64,000 nucleotides of DNA, taken from contig CALKQT010000002.1 in NCBI GenBank assembly GCA_937990735.1, positions 1 through 64,000 on the forward strand, written 5' to 3'. Position 1 is the stretch's first letter. Every line of letters begins with the position of its first letter. Made by a program: the position numbers and the translations under genes. Shown piece by piece: positions 1 to 8,803 of this stretch. The stretch is from an uncultured Campylobacter sp. (GTDB lineage Bacteria > Campylobacterota > Campylobacteria > Campylobacterales > Campylobacteraceae). Under the pieces are notes generated by a model. The model saw only the letters and a list, made by a program, of their open reading frames with translations, had not been told where the DNA came from and did not search any database.

Positions 1-41
1 AAACGGCAAAAGCTAAATTTCAAACGGCGAATTTGCGCTGC

Positions 42-893
42 CTACCTACTAAGCGCCTCGGCGACGTGATCCCAGCCGAGCGCTCTAGCATAATCAAGCG
101 CGGTTTTGCCGTGGATATTTTTAGCGTTTTTATCCGCACCTTTAGCAAGCAAGAGCTCGATCCTCGTGCGGTTGCCCGCGATAGCCTCGTGGCGCAGCAT
201 CGTGTAGCCCTCATCGTCCGCGCGCGTGATCTCCTCCGGATACCCGCGCAAAAACTCCTCGAAATTTTTCTTCGTATTGACGCTCATTGGGTGTTCGGTT
301 AAATTTTGCGGATGCTCCTGCTGCTCGTATGCCACTAGTACGACATCAGGATCGCCGAAATTTAACCCCCACGCCTCGTCGTGCTCGGCGCGCTCGCTCT
401 CGCTCATAGCTTTGCGCATCGCCTGCACGCTAAATCCGCCGTAGGTCTTGCCCTCTATCGCAAACATCCAGTCGCTGATCTGCTCTAGCGGCACTGATAC
501 TTCGTCGCCATTTTTGACGTTGCTTAGCACGTTCGGATCGTTTATGAGCACGCCGCAAACGCGCTCGTCGTCAAAATATATCTCGTTGAGCCACATATGC
601 TCGACTTCGGTGCTACCGTTTAGCTCTTGCGAAAAGGCGACCTTGACGCAGGCAAAGCTAAGCGCCGGAACGATGCGGAGGCGCTCCCAGTACAGCTCGC
701 GCCAGAAGTAGCGAAAGCTCTTTCGCGCCTGCTCGAATGCTTTTAGCATCGCCTCATCTTCGCCGTCCGCATAAAACATGGGCTCGCTCTCTTTCGCGTC
801 TTTTGCCGCGGCGTTTTCATCCTGCGCGCCTTTGCTATCGCTATCTTTCGAACTCGCGTCATCGCCGCCGAATAGTTTTTTAAATAGTCCCAT
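42..893 (-). CDS. DUF2314 and ankyrin-repeat protein
   Basis: A 283-residue acidic cytosolic protein. The first 35 residues are a charged linker. Residues about 36-165 look like a DUF2314 domain, with an FRYFWREL segment and a later EHMWL. The C-terminus (about 228-283) forms ankyrin-like helices (GYTMLRHEAIAGN, ELLLAKGADKNAKN, KTALDYARALG). DUF2314 proteins have no settled biochemical role; ankyrin repeats usually bind other proteins. The ATG has a GGAG-type ribosome site just upstream. It is divergent from the gene at 1090, whose product also begins MGLF; a possible minus-strand -10 box (TACAAT) lies at 924-929. Domain calls are from memory of family patterns. Confidence 0.72.
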   Translation of the reverse strand: MGLFKKLFGGDDASSKDSDSKGAQDENAAAKDAKESEPMFYADGEDEAMLKAFEQARKSFRYFWRELYWERLRIVPALSFACVKVAFSQELNGSTEVEHMWLNEIYFDDERVCGVLINDPNVLSNVKNGDEVSVPLEQISDWMFAIEGKTYGGFSVQAMRKAMSESERAEHDEAWGLNFGDPDVVLVAYEQQEHPQNLTEHPMSVNTKKNFEEFLRGYPEEITRADDEGYTMLRHEAIAGNRTRIELLLAKGADKNAKNIHGKTALDYARALGWDHVAEALSR

Positions 894-1054
894 TTGCTCT
901 CCTTAAATTTAGTTGAGATTCGTATTGTATTTTAAATTTACTTTCATTTGCCTAATTAAAATAGCGGTAAAATTTCACCGCGCGGGCCGTATATCGGAGC
1001 GCAGAAGAGCGGGGCGGTTTTACAGCTTGCGCTCCGCGCCTGCAAAAATTAAGC

Positions 1055-1060
1055 TATAAT
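1055..1060 (+). promoter_or_regulatory. Candidate sigma-70 -10 box
   Basis: TATAAT preceded by GC, about 30 bases before the ATG at 1090. Campylobacter housekeeping promoters rely mainly on such a -10 box. It argues against translation from an in-frame TTG at 1060, which overlaps the box itself. Confidence 0.55.
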
Positions 1061-1089
1061 TGCGTTTAAATTTAATTAAAGGAGAGATT

Positions 1090-2148
1090 ATGGGGCTATT
1101 TGGCTCAGGAAAAAAATCTGAAAAAGCGCAAATTCCAAGTACCTTTGCCGGCAGAGTGGATAAATTTTGGGCGGAATTTAGCGGCGCGATAGATGAGATC
1201 AAGGCCGATCTGGCGGCGGAAGAGTTTGAAAAGGCGATGCGAAAGACCGACGAGAAGCTTCGCATCTGCCTTGCAGAGCCTTATTTTATGACGGGGCTCG
1301 CGGGCGATAAGCTCGATCTAGTGCTAACTCCCGAGGGTATGAGGCACCGCCTATTTTGGCTAAGCTTCATCAAAAACGCTATGCCCAAGCAGCTCGAGGA
1401 CAGAATGCTCTGCACGCTTGGAAAGCCGCGCGCGCCGCGAGGCATCGGCGGACTTGAGATGTACGACACGCGCGTAAGCGCCGAGGAGTCGATGATCTAC
1501 GCGCAGTTTAACGAAAGCGATGTGGATATTAAAATTTACAACGAAAACCTAGCAGCTCTGCTCGCGCAGGATGAAGGTAAAGCGGGCAATCTGAGCTTCA
1601 TCCTGCTTGATAACATCATCGGCGAGACGGCAGTCATTAACACTTTGGGCATGCTTGAGGTGCTCGATAAGCCGCAGGAAAACGGCGTGCCGCTAAGCGA
1701 ATTTGCCGATCTGGTCGATGAGAAATTCGGCGAAAAAGCCGCGCGCGAACCGCTAAAGAATTTTTTCAGCTACGAGATGCAGCCGCGCGGCAGCGAGGTG
1801 CGCGAGGACGTGGTCGTGGGCACCACCTGCCTAACGGCCATCGTAAATCAGTACCTAAACGGCGAGCGCGACATATATAACGAAGCCTTCGAGCTTGGCA
1901 TCAAATTTTGCTTTCTTAGCATTGATAACGGCGGCGACGTGCAGGCGGGCTTTGATCTGCGAAACAAGATCGAGGACGAGGAGCTAGAAAGCTGCGGCTC
2001 GTTTTTGGAGATAATCGGCGGCGCAACCGGGCAGAGGCACGCATACATCGATCTCATCTGTTATGACGAGGAGAGGCTTAAAGAAAAGATAAGCGAGCTT
2101 TGCAAAAAATACGGCGCGAATATAGAAATCCACGACTTTAAGCGGTAG
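1090..2148 (+). CDS. Conserved hypothetical protein, acidic, 352 aa
   Basis: I do not recognise the family. The start is ATG 1090: it has AAAGGAGAG directly upstream, while the in-frame TTG at 1060 lies inside the promoter's -10 box. The protein is soluble, with no signal peptide or membrane segment, and appears alpha/beta throughout. The opening MGLFGSGKK resembles the MGLFKKLFGG start of the divergent DUF2314 protein, so the two may share an N-terminal signature or work together. A short repeat of the 3' end (CGACTT..AAGCGGTAG at about 2132-2149 and 2180-2195) follows the stop. The reading frame is clean and codon use matches its neighbours. Confidence 0.7.
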   Translation: MGLFGSGKKSEKAQIPSTFAGRVDKFWAEFSGAIDEIKADLAAEEFEKAMRKTDEKLRICLAEPYFMTGLAGDKLDLVLTPEGMRHRLFWLSFIKNAMPKQLEDRMLCTLGKPRAPRGIGGLEMYDTRVSAEESMIYAQFNESDVDIKIYNENLAALLAQDEGKAGNLSFILLDNIIGETAVINTLGMLEVLDKPQENGVPLSEFADLVDEKFGEKAAREPLKNFFSYEMQPRGSEVREDVVVGTTCLTAIVNQYLNGERDIYNEAFELGIKFCFLSIDNGGDVQAGFDLRNKIEDEELESCGSFLEIIGGATGQRHAYIDLICYDEERLKEKISELCKKYGANIEIHDFKR

Positions 2149-2512
2149 CGACTTTGGTTTTTACCGCTACCAAAATTTGCGACTTAAGCGGTAGGGCTCT
2201 GTTTTTGCGGCAGATAAATTCGAAATTTTACGCCATCGCAGAAAATAAATTTTAAAATTTTATGCCGCGTAAAATAAATTTAAAATTTGCCGCGCCGCAC
2301 GCTTTTCGTTCGGTTTTACTATTTCGCCAACACACAGTAAAATTGAGCGAGCCGTGAGCTTGCGATATAAATTTTTGGCGATTTAGCAGTAAATCTGGAT
2401 AAAATTTGTGAGGTTTGTAGTGTGAATTTACGATGATAAAATTTTGCTTCGGTTTCAGTGCAAAGCACGCCGATTCATGAGCTTTTGAAAGATAAAATTT
2501 TAGGAAACGAAC
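2149..2512. other. Intergenic stretch, 364 bases
   Basis: No convincing gene on either strand. GGTAGCG (2144-2150) can pair with CGCTACC (2165-2171) as a hairpin just after the upstream stop, possibly a terminator. The rest is AT-rich with repeated AAATTTTAAAATTT-type words. Confidence 0.5.
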
Positions 2513-3274
2513 ATGAAAATTATCTCGAAATTTAAAGATAATTACGATTTTGTGGTGTCAAAATACGGGCTTGACGAGACTTTGGTCTATGACCGCAGAA
2601 ACTCTACTCTAGTCGATGCGGACGAGCTATGGAGGCTTGACGAGGGCGATAAAAAGGTCTTTGAAAGGAAGCTTAGCGGGTACCGCTTTATCCGTGGTAA
2701 ATTTATAAACTGGAGCAAAACGGACGTAAATAAGCTGCCGCGCCTGCTTCACTCCGTGATTTTCATCGGCAAAAATTTAGTCCATATTTTCGCCTCTCAG
2801 GGTAAAATTTACACAAGCCTAGAGTTTGACGAGACGGAGCTAAGAAGGCAGTATCAGAATGACAGAACTTTGAGCTTTAGCGATGGATTTCGCGCCCATA
2901 TCGTCTCATGGCTAGGCAAGGTCGGCGAGCAGGCTACGCGCGAGGAAATTTTGCAGCTCGTGGCGCTAGAGGGCGACCGCAAAACGACGCTAAAAAATAT
3001 TGTTCGCGACGATAAAATTATAAGCAAAGATGAAATTTTAAACGCCCCAATCGTATTTTTTAAGCTCACACAAAGCATTCACACCGCAGCGATAAATCCA
3101 CAGCTTAACGCGATGGGGTTTTATCTGGACGCCGATTTCGTCTGGCAAAGCTTAGTCGAGTTTTTATCCGCCAAAAAGGACGCCTCCGCTCCGGCGGGCA
3201 CGATACCAAATGATATAAAAATCGCTAGCAAGGGCTTTGACGCAAAGCGCTCGTTTCGCCCAAAAATGAAATAA
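2513..3274 (+). CDS. Hypothetical protein, 253 aa
   Basis: Unrecognised soluble protein. An AGGAAACGAAC stretch precedes the ATG. There are no transmembrane segments. The N-terminal half is rich in Asp, Lys and Tyr; the middle holds a basic helical segment (LGKVGEQATREEILQLVALEG) that could be a helix-turn-helix, but this is only a guess. The C-terminal 20 residues are basic and end FRPKMK. It stands alone between two intergenic stretches, with convergent folP beyond a strong palindrome. Confidence 0.65.
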   Translation: MKIISKFKDNYDFVVSKYGLDETLVYDRRNSTLVDADELWRLDEGDKKVFERKLSGYRFIRGKFINWSKTDVNKLPRLLHSVIFIGKNLVHIFASQGKIYTSLEFDETELRRQYQNDRTLSFSDGFRAHIVSWLGKVGEQATREEILQLVALEGDRKTTLKNIVRDDKIISKDEILNAPIVFFKLTQSIHTAAINPQLNAMGFYLDADFVWQSLVEFLSAKKDASAPAGTIPNDIKIASKGFDAKRSFRPKMK

Positions 3275-3435
3275 CTCGGCTCGCGTAGCAAATAATCCGT
3301 GCAATCATCGCTAGAATTTATCCCTCTTTACTTCGCTGTTTTGACGCGCCTCATAAATCGAGCGAAATTTTATAAATTTTTATAAGTTTCAACGAGCAAG
3401 CGCACGAAAGCTTAGGCGCAAAATAAAATGCGGAT

Positions 3436-3467
3436 AAAATTCCGCAAAAGCTCTTTTGCGGAATTTT
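3436..3467. terminator. Bidirectional terminator palindrome
   Basis: A 15-base arm (3436-3450) and its exact reverse complement (3453-3467) are separated by two bases. The AAAATT/AATTTT ends supply T-runs on both strands. It lies between the convergent 2513 gene and folP, as expected of a shared terminator. Confidence 0.65.
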
Positions 3468-3571
3468 AAAAGAATTAAAATATTTCCTTGAGGAATTTTA
3501 GAATTCTGCATAAGGCAAATTTACAAAAATCTCGTGAAAAATATGGAATTCTATGAAAATTCCGCAAAATT

Positions 3572-4714
3572 CTAAAATTTTACCGCAGCGGCGTCCATCG
3601 CACGCATTAGCCGCAGCATTTGAGCGTGTTCGAAAACATCGTGTGTGCGGATGATCGCGGTGCCGTTTAAAGCGGCGACCTGGTGCAAATACAGCGAACC
3701 TGCGAGCCTATCCTCGACCGCGGAGGGGCTGTAAAAATCGATAACGCTCTTTCTACTAGCGCCCACGAGCAGCGGGCAGCCGAAGTGCAAAAAATGCTGC
3801 AAATTTTTAATCAGCACTAAATTTTGCTCGGCAGTCTTGCCAAAGCCGATGCCCACGTCAAGGATGATCTTTTTAAGCCCCGCGCTTTGCAGCTGCTGCA
3901 AATTCTGCGCAAAAAACTCATCGATCTCACCCATCAGATCGTCATATTTGGGCGCAACCTGCATATTTTGCGGCTTTCCTTGCATGTGCATCAGCACGTA
4001 AGCGGCGTCGTAGCGAAGCGCAAGCGGAGCGAGGGCGAGGTTTGCGCTGATGTCGTTGATGATGCTAAAGCCCCGATCTAGCGCAAATTCCAAACAATAC
4101 TCATCGAAGCTATCGAGGCTAAATTTAGCCTTTTCGTGCAGACGCAGGCGATAAATTTCGTTCACGATGTCCTTTATGCGCGCAAACTCCTCATCCCTGC
4201 CGCAGTACCGGCTGCCCGGGCGCGAGCTCACGCCGCCGATGTCGATGATAGCGGCGCCCTGCTCAATCATCTTTTCGATCTTATTGGTCGCCTCTTTTAA
4301 GCTTGCCGCGCGGCTTGCGGGGTTAAAGCTATCGGAGTTGATATTAACGACGCCCATTATTTCGCAGCTTTGCGGCTTAGCAAATTTCTCGCTTAGAAAT
4401 TTCGCAAGCTCTTTTAGCCCGAAATCCTGCAGAGCTTCTTTCTGCACCAAAACCTCGATCTGGCGATCGTTCGCGATCAAAACTGCGTCCGTACCATCGC
4501 GCCCTAGGATCACTCCTTCGTTGCACGCAAGCTCGGCGCCGATACTAAGGGCATCTTGCTTTAAAATATTCGCCGCGGGCGCGCGCAGATCTTTTAGGTA
4601 AAAAAAGTTTAGGCGCGATTTTTTCTGCATTATCGCCCGCCCCGCATTTCGCACACCGATGCGTTCGCAAATTAGCGCAAAATCGGCATCGTTTGAAATT
4701 TTATAAATTTTCAT
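3572..4714 (-). CDS. folP: Dihydropteroate synthase
   Basis: Condenses p-aminobenzoate with dihydropterin pyrophosphate in folate synthesis; target of sulfonamides. Key motifs are MGVVNINSDSF (residues 120-130), corresponding to the family's GILNVTPDSF, IIDIGGVSSRPGS (156-168), and ILDVGIGFGKT further on. At 380 residues it is about 100 longer than typical enzymes. The extra part is an N-terminal domain (1-115) seen in epsilonproteobacterial FolP; Gly-Val replaces the usual Gly-Glu in the pterin-site loop (GGVSSRPG rather than GGESTRPG). It overlaps holB by four bases and ends the minus-strand run lysC-hobA-holB-folP. Confidence 0.93.
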   Translation of the reverse strand: MKIYKISNDADFALICERIGVRNAGRAIMQKKSRLNFFYLKDLRAPAANILKQDALSIGAELACNEGVILGRDGTDAVLIANDRQIEVLVQKEALQDFGLKELAKFLSEKFAKPQSCEIMGVVNINSDSFNPASRAASLKEATNKIEKMIEQGAAIIDIGGVSSRPGSRYCGRDEEFARIKDIVNEIYRLRLHEKAKFSLDSFDEYCLEFALDRGFSIINDISANLALAPLALRYDAAYVLMHMQGKPQNMQVAPKYDDLMGEIDEFFAQNLQQLQSAGLKKIILDVGIGFGKTAEQNLVLIKNLQHFLHFGCPLLVGASRKSVIDFYSPSAVEDRLAGSLYLHQVAALNGTAIIRTHDVFEHAQMLRLMRAMDAAAVKF

Positions 4715-5331
4715 CTTTTCTCCTCGATCATTAAAAGCAGCGGAGTAAGCACGGCATGGGCTTTGGCGTTGTGCTCGGCGAGGTAGCTTAAGCGATCTAT
4801 TCGCTGCAGCTCATCGCCGCTTAGCCTAACGCCTGCTTCGAAGCACTCTAGCGCGATCTCGCCGATGAGTGCTTTTAGCGCCGTTTTGTCCAGCTCGCCC
4901 TTACGCTCCAGCGCAATCTGCGCGTCGATAAACTCCACCGCTTCCTTTAGGCTGAGCCTGGTTAAATTTAGCCCGGTGCGGTATCTCGGCTTTCGCACGC
5001 AGAGGTTTTGCACGATTAGACGCGAGCGGATAGTAGGCAGCAGGGCGTTGATGAAAGGGGTAACGAGGAAAAACACCGTGTTTTTGGGCGGCTCCTCTAA
5101 AATTTTAAGTAGAGCGTTTTGCGCCTCCTCGCCGAATTTCGTAGCGGCGATGACGATAATTTTATCCTCGCGCTCGGCGACGTAGGCTTCATCGATGATC
5201 TTTCGCGCCTCGTCGATCTTAAGCTCGACGCTTTCGAAAAACCTTAAATTTTTGCGCGGAATTTCGGCTAAAATTTTATCTTTAAAGCCATCATAATCGC
5301 CCGTTAAAACGATCTGATTTATGATTTTCAA
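4711..5331 (-). CDS. holB: DNA polymerase III subunit delta prime
   Basis: Clamp-loader subunit of the replicative polymerase, in the short epsilonproteobacterial form (206 residues). The diagnostic segment is FGEEAQNALLKILEEPP followed by FFLVTP and LLPTIRSR, the SRC-like region that contacts neighbouring subunits. There is no full Walker A motif, as expected of delta prime in this group. It overlaps folP and hobA by four bases each, implying translational coupling. The order hobA-holB-folP matches C. jejuni. Confidence 0.88.
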   Translation of the reverse strand: MKIINQIVLTGDYDGFKDKILAEIPRKNLRFFESVELKIDEARKIIDEAYVAEREDKIIVIAATKFGEEAQNALLKILEEPPKNTVFFLVTPFINALLPTIRSRLIVQNLCVRKPRYRTGLNLTRLSLKEAVEFIDAQIALERKGELDKTALKALIGEIALECFEAGVRLSGDELQRIDRLSYLAEHNAKAHAVLTPLLLMIEEKR

Positions 5332-5861
5332 AGCACCACTTCGTCAAAAAGCACGGCGTCGATGCTTTTGTCTAAAATTTTAAAAAGCTGGATCAGTTTA
5401 AGATCCAAGCTCGGATCGCTCTCGCTCATGTAGAAGCTGTTTTGCAGTCTCTCGTCGATGAGCCACAGATAGCTGTCCTCGTGGCTTTTGGCGATTTTGG
5501 CTAGCGGATGGTTGCCGTTGCCGATGTAAAAATATATAAAGCCGTTGGCAAACGCGAGGCTTAGCATATCGTTTAGCAGCAGCGCGTCCTCCAGGCTATT
5601 TACTCCGCCACGGTAGAGCGAGCGCAGCGAAAAAAACGGCAGCAGCGGGCGTGAGTTGGTAGAGGAGTTGATCTTTTTGATGATATATTCGCTAAACCAG
5701 CTTCGCTCATCGTCGCAGATGACGATGAAAGCAAAGCCGTCGTGGAGAAATTTTAGCTTTGATGCTAAAAGCGGCGTCCAGTCCTCCTTGCGATCCTCAA
5801 GCCACTCAAGTCCTGGCTCGGAGCGCATCGCCGTGACGCTCCAAGTGTGCAGATCCTGCAT
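5328..5861 (-). CDS. hobA: DnaA-binding initiation regulator HobA
   Basis: HobA binds DnaA domain I and promotes initiation-complex assembly at oriC; it is the epsilonproteobacterial functional counterpart of DiaA. The 177-residue length matches, and the C-terminus LIQLFKILDKSIDAVLFDEV parallels the Helicobacter pylori ending LLQLFKLFENALFSVLYNKV as I recall it. A central RPLLPFFSL segment matches the RPLLSVIDF core. It lies between lysC and holB, the conserved position. Its stop overlaps neighbouring starts, so it is likely cotranscribed with them. Confidence 0.85.
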   Translation of the reverse strand: MQDLHTWSVTAMRSEPGLEWLEDRKEDWTPLLASKLKFLHDGFAFIVICDDERSWFSEYIIKKINSSTNSRPLLPFFSLRSLYRGGVNSLEDALLLNDMLSLAFANGFIYFYIGNGNHPLAKIAKSHEDSYLWLIDERLQNSFYMSESDPSLDLKLIQLFKILDKSIDAVLFDEVVL

Positions 5862-7066
5862 TATTTATCCAAATCGTAGGCTTTATGCAGCGCGCGCACG
5901 GCGAGCTCGCCGTATTTAGCCTCTACGATCATCGAAATTTTAATCTCGCTCGTGGAGATCATCTGGATATTTATCCCTTCGTCCGCAAGCGTCTTAAACG
6001 CCTTGCTGGCTATGCCGCTGTGGCTTTTCATACCCACGCCTACCAAAGAAACCTTTACGATATCGGCATCCGATTCGATGATGGAATTCGGATTCGGATT
6101 TACTTCTTTCATTACCCTATAGGCCGTTTCCAGCTCATTTTGCGGCACAGTAAAGCCTAAATTCGTCTCGCCGTTTCGTCCGATATTTTGCACGATCATA
6201 TCGACGTTGATCTCCTTGCTTGCAAGCGCGGAGAAAATTTCAGCCGCGACGCCGGGGCGGTCCTCTACGTTTCTAATCGTAATTCTTGCTTGATTTTTAT
6301 CCAGTGCAATGCCGCTAATTACCGCATCTTCCATCTTTTCTTCTCCTGTTATGAGTGTTCCTTCATGATCGTTAAAACTGCTTCGCGTCACCAAATTTAC
6401 GTTTAATTTTTTCGCAAGCTCGACGCTTCGATTTTGCAAAACCTTCGCTCCCAAGCTCGCAAGCTCAAGCATCTCGTCGTAGCTGATGCGATCAAGCTTC
6501 TTAGCCTTTGGCTCAATGCGCGGATCGGTCGTATATACGCCGTCCACGTCTGTGTAAATTTCGCACAGATCGGCATTCAGCGCTCCTGCGACGGCGACTG
6601 CGCTAAGATCGCTTCCGCCTCGCCCGAGCGTAGTTACCTCGCCTGCGGTGCTGATGCCTTGAAAGCCCGCGACGACGACGATTTTCCCCTGCTTTAGCGC
6701 CTCTTGCATACTTTTTGGATCGATAGAGACGATGCGAGCTTTGGTGTGAAAATTATCCGTCACGATGCCTGCGCCTCGCCCGCTAAACGCGATCGCAGCA
6801 TAGCCCTTGGCATTTAGCGCGATAGCTAAAAGTGCGCTCGTGACGCGCTCGCCCGAGCTTAGCAGCACATCCATCTCTCTGCCTACGGGAGTTTTAGTAA
6901 AAAATTCCGCCTGCTCGATGAGCTGATTGGTAACGCCGCTCATCGCAGAGACGATTACCGCGACATCGTGTCCTTCGTTTTTAGTCTTTATCACGCGCTG
7001 CGCAACCGCCTCGATCCGCTCTAGCGTGCCGACGCTCGTACCGCCGTATTTTTGAACGATCAGCAT
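5861..7066 (-). CDS. lysC: Aspartate kinase
   Basis: Phosphorylates aspartate, the first step to lysine, threonine, methionine and diaminopimelate. The N-terminal kinase motif KYGGTSV (residues 5-11) and GRGGSDLSAVA are intact. Two C-terminal ACT domains (from about 265) contain VEDRPGVAAEIF and GVGMKSHSGIASKAF, indicating allosteric control by amino acids. At 401 residues it is the normal length for the monofunctional enzyme. It abuts rppH at one shared base and leads into hobA. Confidence 0.95.
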   Translation of the reverse strand: MLIVQKYGGTSVGTLERIEAVAQRVIKTKNEGHDVAVIVSAMSGVTNQLIEQAEFFTKTPVGREMDVLLSSGERVTSALLAIALNAKGYAAIAFSGRGAGIVTDNFHTKARIVSIDPKSMQEALKQGKIVVVAGFQGISTAGEVTTLGRGGSDLSAVAVAGALNADLCEIYTDVDGVYTTDPRIEPKAKKLDRISYDEMLELASLGAKVLQNRSVELAKKLNVNLVTRSSFNDHEGTLITGEEKMEDAVISGIALDKNQARITIRNVEDRPGVAAEIFSALASKEINVDMIVQNIGRNGETNLGFTVPQNELETAYRVMKEVNPNPNSIIESDADIVKVSLVGVGMKSHSGIASKAFKTLADEGINIQMISTSEIKISMIVEAKYGELAVRALHKAYDLDK

Positions 7067-7536
7067 TAAATGTAACCCTCCTCCTTAAAATATTTTAAAA
7101 CCGTCGCGTAAATCGGCTTTTTGAAGTGATTTACGTGCCTTAAAACCTCATTCGCGCCTACGAATTTAAATGCGTCGAACTCCGGAAGTTTAGTATTGAT
7201 GTTTATATCGGCTAAGCTTCGCAATCTCACCAAAAAATACCTTTGAATTTGCCCGTCGTATGGGCGCATCTTTTGAGCTACCCCATCGGGAAAGTCGTAG
7301 CTAAGCCACTTCGGGCACTCAGCGATGATATCGACTTTGCTTGTTCCGATCTCCTCACCGAGCTCCCTGCGGATCGCCATCTTAGGCGTCTCACCATCGT
7401 CGATACCGCCTTGAGGAAACTGCCAAGCGCCTTTGATGTCGCTTCGTTGCGCGATTAAAATTTCGCAATTAAACGGATACGAGGGCGAAAGTACGATTGC
7501 AGCGACATTTGGTCTGTAATTTTTCTCTTTTTCCAT
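7066..7536 (-). CDS. rppH: RNA pyrophosphohydrolase
   Basis: Nudix hydrolase (156 residues) that removes pyrophosphate from 5' triphosphate RNA and so opens it to decay; called nudH in Campylobacter. The Nudix box GGIDDGETPKMAIRRELGEE spans about residues 43-62, followed by IG. The RPNVAAIVLS start and WQFPQGG are RppH hallmarks. First gene of the minus-strand run, with an AT-rich divergent promoter region (7537-7672) shared with hemW. Confidence 0.92.
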   Translation of the reverse strand: MEKEKNYRPNVAAIVLSPSYPFNCEILIAQRSDIKGAWQFPQGGIDDGETPKMAIRRELGEEIGTSKVDIIAECPKWLSYDFPDGVAQKMRPYDGQIQRYFLVRLRSLADININTKLPEFDAFKFVGANEVLRHVNHFKKPIYATVLKYFKEEGYI

Positions 7537-7672
7537 CTCGTTTTCTCACAAAAAATTTCTCAAAATTCTACCTAAAAATATTAAAATTTGCGTTAAGAGG
7601 CTTAAAATTTATATAAATTTTCAAATTAATTCGCTAAATTTTGTGACATAAATTTAGCCCATAGGACCGCCC

Positions 7673-8746
7673 TTGCACATCTATATCCACGTGCCGTTTT
7701 GCACCTCAAAATGCCCGTATTGCGCCTTTGGCTCCTTCAGCGATAAGTTTAGCCTCGCAAAAAGCTACTTTCGCGCGCTAGAGTTTGAAGTGCGCGACTT
7801 TTTGGCGAAAAATCCGCATGCGCAAATTTCGACGCTTTTTATCGGCGGAGGCACACCAAGCGCCGTAGATGCGGGGCTTTACGACGAAATTTTTGCGCTG
7901 CTTGCGCCACATTTCACCGCCAAAGCCGAAATAAGCTCGGAAGCTAATCCAAACTCCGCTAGCCCCGCTTGGCTTAGGGCGATGCGCGGTCTCGGTGTAA
8001 ATCGCATCAGCTTCGGCGCGCAGAGCTTCAACGACGCCAAGCTAAAATTCCTTGGTCGCGCGCACAGTGCGGCGCAGATTTTTCTCGCGGTGCAAAATGC
8101 CAAAGCAGCGGGCTTTGATAATATAAATTTAGATCTAATCTACGCGAGCAAATTTGACGATAAAAGGAATTTAAAATTTGAAATGGATGAGCTTGCGCGC
8201 TGTGAAGTGCCGCATCTAAGCGCCTATGCGCTAAGCCTTGAGGAGAATACGCCCTTTTTTGGGCGCGAAAGCTTTAAAAAGGAAAGCGCGGCTCTAGCTA
8301 AATTTCTCTTTGCTCTTGCGGCGGATAGTGGTTTTAGCCAGTATGAAATTTCAAATTTTGCCGCGCGCGGACTGCGCTGCAAGCACAATCTCGCCTACTG
8401 GCGCGGCGAGGATTACGCTGGATTTGGGGCATTTGCGGTCGGAACTAGCGCTCAGGTGCGCCTTAGCTCGCCTAAAAATTTGCGAGATTACATCGCAGAT
8501 CCGCTGCAAAAACATCGCGAAGTTCTAAGCGCGCAGGATAAAAGGCTTGAGCGCATATTTCTCGGGCTGCGCTGCGTTTTGGGGTTTGAGGCGCAAATTT
8601 TAGACGCTGCAGAGCTAAGCAACGCGCAGCTGCTCGTGCGCGAAAAAAAGCTGAAATTTGCCGAGGGTAAATTTTATAATCCCAACTTTTTGCTCGCCGA
8701 CGAGATTGCGCTTTTTATCACGCAAGAAAGCCACTGCGGGCGCTAA
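7673..8746 (+). CDS. hemW: HemW-like radical SAM protein
   Basis: Radical SAM protein of the HemN/HemW family. Cys10, Cys14 and Cys17 (CTSKCPYC) bind the 4Fe-4S cluster, and FIGGGTPS follows. The lack of the longer N-terminal extension of true coproporphyrinogen dehydrogenase favours HemW, a heme chaperone. The start is TTG 7673: the family begins directly with a HIYIHVPFC segment and no ATG is near. A weak AGGA lies about 8 bases upstream. 357 residues is normal. It heads the plus-strand run with tatB, as in C. jejuni. Confidence 0.88.
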   Translation: MHIYIHVPFCTSKCPYCAFGSFSDKFSLAKSYFRALEFEVRDFLAKNPHAQISTLFIGGGTPSAVDAGLYDEIFALLAPHFTAKAEISSEANPNSASPAWLRAMRGLGVNRISFGAQSFNDAKLKFLGRAHSAAQIFLAVQNAKAAGFDNINLDLIYASKFDDKRNLKFEMDELARCEVPHLSAYALSLEENTPFFGRESFKKESAALAKFLFALAADSGFSQYEISNFAARGLRCKHNLAYWRGEDYAGFGAFAVGTSAQVRLSSPKNLRDYIADPLQKHREVLSAQDKRLERIFLGLRCVLGFEAQILDAAELSNAQLLVREKKLKFAEGKFYNPNFLLADEIALFITQESHCGR

Positions 8747-8803
8747 ATTTAAGATTAATGAAATTTTAGTTAAAATACGCCATTTTTTACGTTAGGAAAT
8801 TTT

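Noticed and set aside
1060..1089. TTG start at 1060 for the 352-residue protein
   Set aside because: It overlaps the TATAAT box; ATG 1090 has a strong ribosome site.
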